64,000 nucleotides of DNA from Symsagittifera roscoffensis (lineage: Eukaryota > Xenacoelomorpha > Acoela > Convolutidae): assembly GCF_963678635.1 (NCBI RefSeq), contig NC_087064.1:35473716-35537715 (forward strand), read 5' to 3'. Made by a program: the position numbers and the translations under genes. The notes beneath the pieces are model-generated. The model did not search any database. It saw only the letters and a list, made by a program, of their open reading frames with translations, and was not told the origin of the DNA. This document shows, in pieces, positions 36,001 through 48,000 of this stretch. Position 1 is the stretch's first letter, and the number at the start of each line of letters is the position of its first letter.

Positions 36001-39000
36001 GTTTTCTATTTTCCCTTTGTGAGAAAGCTGAATTAATACATACTTCTCTTTTCAAATTGAGAACACTCAAAAATTATCTATTTCTAAACGGGGAGAGCGT
36101 TCTCTCCGCTGACTTTCAAATTTGATAGCGATATTAATTTGAGTTCACATCTTAATCTAATCAGATATTTTAGTAAGCAATGAGAATAAATCTGAACTTG
36201 TCAATACTTCTTGGAAGAAATCAACATCACAATTATTAGGAGAGTTTTGGCTGTCCAAAAAGGAGGAATCGACAAACTAAGTAGCTATGACAGATCAGAA
36301 GATACTGGAACATTAACAGATTTGACGACCGCACACTTACGCTCGACGCTTCTGCCCCAAATCGTACCTGTTAGAAAGTGCATGATCATCATTGCATAAT
36401 TATGCATTTAATAAAAATACACTAAAAAATGAAGTAATTCAAACATACGTTTTTTAAACATTAACACTCTCCATGCTTCTTCAAATTACAGCCTAATTCT
36501 TTTTGGTAATCACAGCCTTCTTTGCAAATAATATCCCACAAATTTAAAACCACTAATGGCGGAAAAAACGCGACACGAAAGCAGTAGCATAAATCAATCA
36601 TTCTCCATGAAATTATTTTTCACAATTCGCTCCTATTGGTTTTTTATAAATATGTGGGAAGCTTTTTGAAGCGTGAAATTTCATTGCTTGAATCATTAAT
36701 TCTTTCAATAACACTAATTGATATTTGAAGCAAGAAAATATTATAATATTCTGTGTTTTTATCGATATCATACAATTAACACAAAATCTAAGCTGCACTT
36801 CACAGAAAAAGCAAAAATAAGTTGAATTAGAAAGCAAATTTTTGCTTTCTATCAAAAACTATTTTGCTTTCTATTAAAACAAAAATTTCCCACTGAATTC
36901 AAACCGCCAACCTATAGACTCAGAGTCTTATATCAAGACAATTGTGCCATATGATCTTGCGGCCTTCCAAACGCCAGTCAAAATGAAGCAGAAATAGCTA
37001 ATGTATGTACTTAACACATGATAAGTGCGCAGATACTGAAGTGCCCATTTCGATAATTTATGCCCAAAAATTTGAAGTCATTGTGAACTAAAAATAAATT
37101 CCATTTCTAATTTTGACCCTTCTGTGAACAAAGTGAAAAAGTCCAGTACCCGGTTCCAATACACTTGGTATAGCAAGTGTAATTACGTAAATCTAATTCA
37201 AAAATTAAAACCCACGAATGAAACTAATTTCCAGTTTTCTGCCATTCACAATTTTGTTTACTTCCATCTAGCCAATAAATTTAAATTGAACTTCAGAAAA
37301 TCAAAGGTCAAACCGTTTAAATATTTTTTTCCGTAACTTTCTCCTTAAAATGGAAAGAAAAATCAGACAACCAAAATAAATGAGGCTCATTGGGTTTTAA
37401 GTTCCAAACTGCATCACAGATAATTTTAAGGGAAAACAACAGCTCTTTCAAAGTGATTAGTGAACGTCACCAGTCCTTGATTTTGAATATTTTATAGGAA
37501 GCTTCCAACATTTTATACGCAGAAATATAAACAACAGACTGTTGTACAAATATCAATAATTTTTAAAAGATTAGTTAGCGTTACCGCGTCTATTTAAAAA
37601 TATTTCAAAGGTAGCTACTTGAATCGTCTGATGTTTGTTGCTTTTGACTCCTGCTCTTGCCCCTTGTCTGCCGCCGGGTTCTTCTCATTCACATGTGAAC
37701 CTCGGTTGGGATCCAGCATCGCTCCTCTCCTCTTCATCTTCACACTGCTGTTATGCGACAAGTTAGTCGTCTCCGAAGATAGATCACCTGACTTCTCAGA
37801 GTGGTGCTTCAGATTCTTGGAACTCCTGCGAGTGTCCGAAAGCACCGGACTTTTCAATGAAGCAGGGTCGGCAGCTGAAACAATTAAAACTGCTTCAAAC
37901 ATTTTTTTACTACGAATTTTTGATTTATCTCGGATTATGTTGAGCCACAGGTTCAGATCGCTCCAAATTTTCAGATATCTTTTTGAAAACTATTCTTTAT
38001 TTTCCGATATTATGGAAGTTATTTTTGGTCAATATAAACATTTTACTCGACAAGCACCAATCATTAGTAAGTATCGCATTTCAATTCTCGCCATGCAATG
38101 AATAAAACGTGTTTATGCATTAATTCGAAGTGAAATTATTTCAAGTTCAACCATAACGGAACTAAAGGTTAGTTTTCGTAACAGTGAATCAGTGCTTAGT
38201 GAGTTATGTCAAAAACACGTGAATTCACGACTCTTCGTACCCGAAAGCCCAGCTTTTTTATCACACTGACACCCAATGGAACTAGGGTCACTAGTATCGG
38301 ATGCTTTGAAATTATCGTCAAAGAGCATTTCAAATGACTGTTCCGTGGTCGCAGGTTCCCTTTTCGGTGGAACCGATTTCGAGTTCCTAATAGGCGAATT
38401 GGCGCTTCGCTTCGGTTTCAGAAAACTAGAAAGATTTTTCGACTTCTTTTTCTGCAGATTCACACTTGCTGTACTTTGAGGTAGCATCGATCTTGAATTT
38501 CTAGTCACGCTGGTATTACCAGATCGTGTGAAACTACTTTCTATTTTTGACGTCGACTTGTTTCTTGCTCGTTCTACAGCCGGCTTCGGTCCTTTAGAAG
38601 TTGGCGATATCTTTGATGCAACTGACAGTGCTAATCGAGATAATCTCGGTGACGGTGACCCGAAACTATTCGGCGGTGACTTCGGGATGAGTTTCGGTGA
38701 AACGGGAGTCGACTGACTCGCCGATGCGTTCCGCGACCTTAGCAATTTCGGCGATGCCTCACTGTTCTGTTTGGAGAACGTCGACGATTTGCTGAGTTTG
38801 GACGACACTGGAGTTAGTTTCGCTGCAACATGTTGTGGCACTGGAACTGGTATACTCAGTGTTTTATAAGAGAATGAATAGCTAACAGATGGCTGATTCA
38901 AATCAGGTGAGCCAAAAGATGCCATGTCTGGGTCACCTTTTGAAATCGGCATGAAGTACTGGGTCGAGGCTAAATTGATGAAAATTCTCTTTGCTTTATC

Positions 39001-42000
39001 TATGTAAATGCAAGTCGAATAGAAAAAAAAACAAGAAAGAGTTTTTTAAACAGCCAACAGAAACATAGCCAATGAACAGCCAACAGAAAGTTGGGAAAGA
39101 GTCAGTGAACAAGGAACTGAAACATAACTGATTGATATTAATCTTTTGGAAAAAATACATAATGTTAAAGCTATTTGAGTTCGAAAACATTTCGCATCTA
39201 TCTTACTAACACATTATTGGGATCAATTAGAGTGCCTCAACTCGATTTGAAATTTTTTTCTGAGCTGGATTAATTCGCAGCATTTGCTACGATCTTCCGA
39301 TAAATTTTAAAATCCACCCGTTTTTATTGTCCCAAAAAGCAGCCAGCAGATGGCTACAAAACTGTACACAGAGGCGAAGCTGTAACTTCGCAAACACATG
39401 CAAAAAATAGCTTTAAAAGGGGTCAATAAGTGATAAAGGTTGAACTTGAAAAAAATCTGCTAAGTTCCGGAAACAAAACCCCAACCTGGAGAATAAGACT
39501 TACACAGCAGGTGCGCCATAAGCGTTCAATATCTTCAAAAACTAGCCACCAATAAACCAGATACGAAGACAAAAAAAGATATAATGTTATTGCTACTAAA
39601 TAACCACTAAATAGACGAGAACTTTTTTTGCGACTTGGAGAAAATGTGGATACAGTATTATAACACTACACACCGCTTGTAAAATAACCCAAGCGAACCG
39701 GAAAAATTGATTGAACTTTCGAACTTCACCTTAAAGTTGAACTTTCGAAGTATATCAGGCTAAAGCTTCTGAATTTTAAGAATTGTTTATGACGGATACT
39801 TTGTCCTATTTAGAAAAAACTAGCCACCAATATTCCGCTGGATATTCTGAAATCCAATTTCATTTTTAAACAGGAACTCATTCACGTTTTTCATGGCCTT
39901 TTCACTTTTGCTGTTCGATAATGGAGTTTGCCTTCCTTTTAAAAAAGGAAATGAGCTGAATTTTTTAAGAAATCAATTTTTTAATGTGGTTACTGCGAAT
40001 CGCAGAGAAGCTATCAGTAGGCCTTAACAGTCCTGTCGAAGGACAGTCCATTTAAATTTTCTCCCACGCCAGACTGTTATTGTGTTGAGCTAGCTCTTAT
40101 TTTTGCGACTCAAGGTCGTTTTTTTTGTGTCTAGAACTTTCATATGGTACCACTATTGCAGCAGAAATCGGTCAGGCTGTGGTAAACCTGACACTATAGG
40201 TCAAGTGAGAGCTCGTCCTCACACAGTAGCATTGCCATGGCATGGGATCGAATACACAATCCGATGATTTCAAAGTTAACGCCTTGCAATAATGCTAATT
40301 GCCTCCTAATCAAACCGCGAAAAAACATCAACCTAAATTAGTGTCTTCACTTTGCTCATTGAAACTTCAGCTGATATATATCGTAACATTGAAGATGATT
40401 TTTTCACACAACGATCAGTAAAATGAGGCATATGATCACCCAAAAGAAACTTTGATGGTTTTAATAATTTTCACCGGGGGATTCTTAAGCTCAGCGGTAT
40501 TTAAAAATAAAGCTTTCAAAAGCGATGAGACACGTAAAGGAACACAAAACTGTAACTAAAAACTGCACGCTACCTCGCATGCTGCTGGTTGATTTCAGTT
40601 TGCTGCCTGAAGATTCAGTTCCATCAAGTGACATATGCAATGCCTGTGGCCGACTCATGCTCTGGGATGAAATCAGTTTATTGTTGCCGGGAGTGAGATG
40701 CGTCCTGGCGAACTTCTTAGGTGCCACCCGGTCACCTGATGCCACATCAGAAGGATGACTCGGGTTCACACTATGATGGTCATCGGTTGCCACGGTAGTT
40801 TCGACACTCTCCGATTGTGTAACAAGCGAGAAATCTTTCCCGGTTTCGTCTGAATTAACGTAAAACAGTTAGAGTTCGTCCATGTTGTTTGTATGCTTTA
40901 GATTGATACTATTGTAAATAGCGTACCTTGACGTAATTCTTCCAATGTTTTCTTTGAGTTCAGTAACTAAAACGATAATTATGATTTTATTTTGCTCTCA
41001 GGTGACTAAGATGAAAATCATGGAATTGGTTTACATCATTCAGAGAGATGAACTGAAATAACAGAAAACTGAAGCTGAAATTTTAAAATTAAAAAGAGTT
41101 CAGATATAACTAACTCGGTCACACTGATTCTTTTTGATATTATTGCGTCTTTTAGTGCTCTAAAATTGAACATATGGTCGAAACTTCAAACTTAAAATAA
41201 ATCTCCTTTTGAATAGGCTGCTTATATATCTACAGTTTTAGAGATGACACGGATATACATTTTTGATGAATCTGGGGAGATCTAATGAATGTTTTGTTTT
41301 GTTGTATTAGGTACAGACCGGAGTCGGTTTCATCAAATGACGCAAACGGTGCACCAGTTTCATTTTGGGAGGATTCTTCGCAGATTTTCCCTGACAAAAA
41401 CGCCATGAATTAAAAGTGTTACAATTTCAACTGTAATTTTTGTTTTGTAATTTTTGTTTGGGGCCCTTTAAATCTTAGAGATTTGAATAAATCAATATTT
41501 ATATAAATTTGATCCTTCGTGCAACATCTATATCAATGCTGCAACAAAACTTAAAAACTAAAAATAAAGCAGTCAACATTAAGAGATAACGCTTTAAAAA
41601 GACAGAAGGGCAGAAAACCGCTGAAATTGGAGTCAAAGAGAGCGATTACTGACGTCATTTCTCACGTAATGAGTCAAAATGATCACAAAAAATCGTAAGC
41701 CAAAAAGTTTCCATTAAAAAGGTCTTCCATTAATTCAGTTCAGGACCCACGTTTAAGCACAGAGATGAAGCGGAGCTTCACATCCCTTGCAATACATCAC
41801 AATCATACCCACTGCAAGCTAGCCGACAGAACAATTGCCAGAGCCGAACTTGCATTGATAATATACAAAGCGGTAATTAAGTCGACATTACTTGGGTTGT
41901 CGAAAATATGGTTGTCGAAAATACGTTTAAGCACAGAGATGAAGCGGAGCTTCACATCCCTTGCAATACATCACAATCATACCCACTGCAAGCTAGCCGA

Positions 42001-45000
42001 CAGAACAATTGCCAGAGCCGAACTTGCATTGATAATATACAAAGCGGTAATTAAGTCGACATTACTTGGGTTGTCGAAAATATGGTTGTCGAAAATACGT
42101 TTAAGCACAGAGATGAAGCGGAGCTTCACATCCCTTGCAATACATCACAATCATACCCACTGCAAGCTAGCCGACAGAACAATTGCCAGAGCCGAACTTG
42201 CATTGATAATATACAAAGCGGTAATTAAGTCGACATTACTTGGGTTGTCGAAAATATGGTTGTCGAAAATACGTTTAAGCACAGAGATGAAGCGGAGCTT
42301 CACATCCCTTGCAATACATCACAATCATACCCACTGCAAGCTAGCCGACAGAACAATTGCCAGAGCCGAACTTGCATTGATAATATACAAAGCGGTAATT
42401 AAGTCGACATTACTTGGGTTGTCGAAAATAAATGAAGTCAAAAAACGTTGAACTACAAAACATCAAGTTTCTAAGTCATACCCGAAGCACACATATTTCA
42501 ACGCAGCCTTTATGAATTTGTCTTTCAACGTAGAATATCATAAGACTAATTGAAACGTAGCAAACAGAAATTTGGATATATGTTGATGAACAAGGAAGCA
42601 GAACACTGACATATTTTTTTTTATTTTCCAAGGTTACAAGAACAAACTTTCCCCTTTTTCAGGAATCTGTCATGGTTGAAAATTTTTTGATAACCACCCA
42701 ATTTGAAAAAAAACTGGATCAAACGGTTTGTTTTTTCGCCGATTAATCGTAGGATTAAAATCAACTCTTCAAAGTAAAAAACATTCACGCTTTTTCGCGC
42801 CAATTTCCCTTATAGTATTCGATCAAAAAAAATTAGACAAAAAGAGAAATTGCTTCGTTCTTTTACACTTCATCACGGTTTCCCAAAAAAACAAAGCCAA
42901 CTGACAGTGGAAACAGAGTAATGAGTGCGAGGAAACTGAAAAAAAAACGGACTTGTTTTTTTTCAAAAACCTTCAACTTTTGAATTTCAAAGAAAAAAAT
43001 AGATGGCCTTAAAGCTCTTTGAATTTTTAGAACAATTTAGGATGGACACTTTTTTGTTAAAATTAACCAAATTTGAAAAAACAAGATCAATAACTACCAT
43101 TAGAACTCCTATAAATAGCTTTGGGAATGCTAGACAGAAGCCAAGTTTTTAACAAATATCCTTTCTGTGGAACTAAGCAGACAGACAATAATCTAAATCA
43201 GCCAACACTTTCTATGTGGAAGAAAACTCCCGGGAACGAAAACTTCTATGTGGAACCGACCTCCCGGGCTTTGTCGCCTCAAGCATAGGGATTTTAGCGA
43301 TTTGGAATAAAGCTGAACCATCGAGCTACGGGAACTAAGCCGACAAAAACAAACAGACGGACGAATCACAAGCCTTTGCCGTCCCAAGCAGTTATTTTAC
43401 CTCTACGACAGATGCGCCAGATGGTTGATCGGATTTGAATTTATATCAACCAAGCGGTAACAAAGCCGAAAAAAACTGAGCAGAAAACCTCCATACCGAA
43501 AAGAAATTCAAAAAAAAGTTCAAACACTTATTTTTAAAAAAATGTTAAGTCCCTTTCCCCTCAGAGCACGCACGCGCGAAAAAAGCCAAACACAAATTTA
43601 AATTCGGCCGGATTTTTGATACGCTAAAAACAAATGCAGTGAAAATTGTTTGCCGCTAAAACAAACGTTTCTTAGATGTGGCAACTAGGACAAAAAATAT
43701 ATAGACAAATAGTAGACCGAAATTTTTAAAACCAGAATATTTACCACTTCAAAAAATCTGGTTCTAGTCAGATTCGAACCCAGGACCTTTGCCATCCAGG
43801 CGCGTATTCGTTACCACCAGGCTAAGTGTGCAAGAGACGCTACCAAACTAGAATTCATTATGAACCAAGGTACCGCCAGGAGTCCAACGAGTCCTGTGGA
43901 CGAAATTGTTAATGGGAAAACAGTCTAGTACCCGATTGCAGTACCCTGGCTCATCGCAAGGGTAAAAACTAGCCAAGAATGATGCAGCTATAGATGCTAA
44001 TAAATTGCCAATGCTATGTAGCAGAAATGCCACCAAGTTAAAATATACTAGGGCTAAGTGCGGCGTTTAACATCCGACAACTAGTTTAGGAATTTCACGT
44101 CCCTCCCTCTGAGCCACGGATGCTTGTTGAATAATGGCAAACACTCGCCACCAATAAATCAAAGAACAGCTGCTATGAAATTTCCAACGCTACAGATCGT
44201 TATTATAGCAGAAGTGCCACCAAATAAGTGAACACTTTAATTGCTACTTAGGTTGGCAAGAAGTTGCATCGTACTATCACACCAAGCTACGCTAGTGTAA
44301 TAAATTGATTTCAGACTTTAGGTGATCTCTCCCCAGCCTATATTTAGCCCGCATGTAAATTCAGCCCGCTATTAACCAATTCCCAACTTTACAGTGCTGA
44401 TTCAAATTTTGGTAAAGTATTCTTATGTAAATTGTTGGTGACGCTCACAATTTTGTCAACTTTATCGTTTGACAAAAACAACTAAATTCTATTTTGCAAA
44501 CAAAGATCCATAACATTTGGCCGTTTCGCTATCACAATGGAAGGTTCCTCAATGACAAAATTAATATTGTCAAAGCAAGCTTGTAGAGAAAAAGTTCAGG
44601 AAAGATAATTTGATAATTTTTTTTCAATATAGTGCAATAATCCCATTTCGATATACGCGCGGATCTATTTGAATCAACACAATCGTTTTTGCAATCAATC
44701 AATCAAGACCCAAGGAATACTTCTACAACTCCGCGACCCAAACCAAGCAATCAGGGTTCAGCAATTATATTTCATATTTAATCTATCTTGCTTCCTTACC
44801 ATTGCCAGTTCCAATTTAGTTTGGTGGACTTCTCGTGACAAATCATGCTGCCATTCTAGCAGCTGGCGAAATCAAGTACCGAAATTTTACTTATTTTCTT
44901 ATTCGAATATATCAACAAAAAAACAGCAGTCATTTCATATGGGCATCAGGATTAAATCAGCCGATGTTTATTTGACCATAACACCCCTCAGTCTAAAAAC

Positions 45001-48000
45001 TACATCAATAATTTTGCACAAACAATCAAACAAATTTCACGCTTCCAAGTTCCAAGTTTCCTCCATCCCCCCATCCTCCCTCTAGTCAATCATTAAACAT
45101 CCAACCTATTCCGTCTGCATCCTTCATTAATCCAGTGATGGCTTAGTTGGTTAACGATCGTTCAAACATTTAGTCTGAGAGAGATAGAAAATACACTAGC
45201 TGATCTCTAATGGTGTTAACTGTGGCAGGATAGGCTATTTACCTGATGATTAGTCATGCGGTTGAAATGCTGGTTTGTCAGACTATTTCTTCTGTTTCGT
45301 CTCAACTCCACTGGTGCAGCTCTGAAATAGTAATAATAAAAAGTAAAATATCATTCAATTTTATCAAGTTCAATCACTGCATAATCCTAGACCATCTAAA
45401 AAAGAAAGCCAGTATCCTTTCGGAATTTTGCATGTCATCTCTCAGCATTATATTTATATTGATCAAAAGCGTCGCGTTTTTTTTACTTCAATTGTTTCGT
45501 CTAATCCATGATGACTCAGTGATGTGTTGTATCAACCATTGTATTGGTTCCATTTAAAACAGCAACTAAAAATACTTGATTTTTTTTGCATTTCACCAAC
45601 AAAAACCAGATACTCAAGTATTTGAACAAACACGAATACTTGGAAACTACATGTTTTTTTACTTTTTATTTTAATTTTTCGAGCTAGTTGTATGAGGATT
45701 TAGATCAAATTTACATGACTATTGAATTCAAACACATTTTTTTTTAAATTGACCATATGACCAATTAAATCTGAAACATAAATGCGCGTTTGAACTAACA
45801 ACAGAGTAAAAACGTTTCTGCAGAATGACAACCAAACAAAGAAGAGAGACAAAGCCCACCACGTGCGACTCTTTTTGCTAATATCCAATTAAGAACAAGT
45901 GCTCTTATGTTTCAATCACAATTCATACCAGCAATTAAATATCAAAAATTTCTATATAGTAAAACTCTTTTTTCGTGTTAAATTGGTTCACATAGGAGCA
46001 GCTTATTTTTAAATTAAACGTAAATGTTTTCAAGAAAACACCTAAACTAATCACAGTGATCACTTGATATAATCACTTATTTTTTCGGTGATAAAACGTC
46101 ATTTAATAACTATTAAAACTTATTTCTCCCTAATTTAACAATCATGGGTAGGATCAGTTAGTGGGACAACAGATAATTTACCCTTTTGCAAACGAATCGA
46201 TCAAAAAAGGGCAAAAAAATCTGACAGCAAATAACTTCAGTTTTTCTTTATAGAGATAGGTTGACACCATCTCTCAATGATTGGAAGAGCCAGCACACGA
46301 ACTTTTAATTCCTTCGACCTTCTTTTCGATTGAGAAAAAAATATATATTTCGGCACTGGCGTGCGCAGAAACTTTTCTGGCGGGGGGGGGGGGGGACGGC
46401 GGTTTTTTTGAAAATTTTGCGGATCCTTTTTAGGTTGACCACTCTGATTTTCGGAGCTCACCGAAATTACTCTAAGGGCCCTATTTTGTCAAAAAAAATT
46501 TCCTCGCCGCAAGGCAAAATTTAAAAAGAAACAGGCCAAAGAAACAGGCCAAAAATTTAAAAAGAAACTTTTTGGAAACATACAATTCAGGCTTCACGTC
46601 TTCCACGTTATCATCCTCCTCTGCATCGCCATCATTGATGCTATCCTGGTCCGCATCTCCTCCTGCTTCCATATTTTCATCTTCCTCATCAGTTGCTGCT
46701 TCAGCATCTAACTCAGTTGATGATCTAGCGGCAACCACTGTGCGACGGCTGGCACCTGATTTGTCCAGATTCGATCGACTAGTGCTACTTTTGACCTTGA
46801 AGCGACGGCCGGGCGGTCCTTCACTCTCGCTTATCGAGTCTAAAACGACAAAATTATTGATGAATATGTTCCACTTTAGCCGTAAAAAGTACCTGTATCT
46901 TCTTTCTAGGCTTTTTGAAAATAGTGAACCTCTTTTACACTCAACATTTACTATTCAAATCAGAAATCTAAACCGGAAAAATTGCGTATGGCGGGAAAAA
47001 AACTTCGCGTTTTAATTTTTCAACCATCATTAACCGAGTGATGCCACTTATGGCTGCTTATTCTTGATAGAGTCAAAATGTGACACAGAAGCGAAGCTGA
47101 GCTTCGGACAACTTGCGATACAAATATCAAACGGAAAAACCAACCGGAAAAAAAATTTAAAAAAAACTTCAAAAGCCCAAAATATCCGAAACAAAAATGC
47201 CTGCATCATTAACAAGAGATTTCGAATTGTTCGAAAGAAACCGAATTTTCACAAAAAAAATTATTTCTGCGGAACCAAGCCGACAAAAATAAGCAGGCTT
47301 TGTCTTCTCCAGCATAGCGGTTAAAGCATCCTGCAAGAAATCTGAACGTTCAAAAAATTTGGGCTACCGGACCTAAGCCAACAAAAATTAACAGAAGGAC
47401 GATAGCCCGAAAAAGTACAAAAACTCTAGTTTGAACGAAAAAGAAAACGGTCTCAAACAGTTGTTAACTCTATGCCAGATGCGCTTAATGGTTGATTGAG
47501 TTTGAAATTAAAATTATTACGCGGTAACAAAGCCGAAATTACCTGGAAACCTTGCATAGCGAAAAATTCAAAAAAAAATTCTAAGCGTATTAAAAACCTT
47601 AAGCAGACAAAAACTACGCGCAGACAAATACTTTTTTCGACCCTCAAACGACGCATTAAGAGTTCCATACAAATTAAATCAAAATTTATTAAAGATAAAA
47701 CAGACAAAACAAAGCCAACTGACAGTTGGAAAAGAGTAATGAACGCAAGTAAACAGAAAAAAAAGACTTGGTTGAATAAATCTCAACTTTCGTAATTCAA
47801 AGAAAAAAAAGATACCCTTTAAGCTCTTCGAAAATGGAAAAGTAAAGTTTTTATTCCGCTGGACATCTAAAATTAAATTTCATTTTCGAAACTAGAAATC
47901 GTTCACGTTTTTTGCACCATTTCCACGTTCATATTTGGAGAGTGCTATTTACCTAACTTTCAGTAAAAGAATTTCAATTGAACTCAAACAGTGCATATAT

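Noticed and set aside
41325-41400. Possible extra scaffold exon (minus strand, TTTGTCAG acceptor, [20 protein letters not shown])
   Set aside because: The protein-like frame has the wrong phase for exons 18 and 19; the in-phase frame is unlike the protein and the donor GTCTGT is weak. Left out pending transcript data.
41765-42451. 228-aa plus-strand frame made of a 58-residue repeat
   Set aside because: It is explained by a 174-bp minisatellite whose period is a multiple of three. It lies in an intron antisense to the scaffold gene and has no coding context, so it is reported only as a repeat.
43755-43845. Functional tRNA gene
   Set aside because: A and B boxes are present but no convincing acceptor stem, and related decayed copies exist; called as a SINE head.
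43915-43965. Helitron 3' end (hairpin followed by CTAG on the minus strand)
   Set aside because: Similarity between copies continues past CTAG, and CTAG is not conserved in two of four copies, so it is not a terminus.
44669-45557. Plus-strand frames of 138 and 103 aa
   Set aside because: Composition is that of random AT-rich sequence, the second overlaps minus-strand exon 18, and no splice sites or motifs support them.
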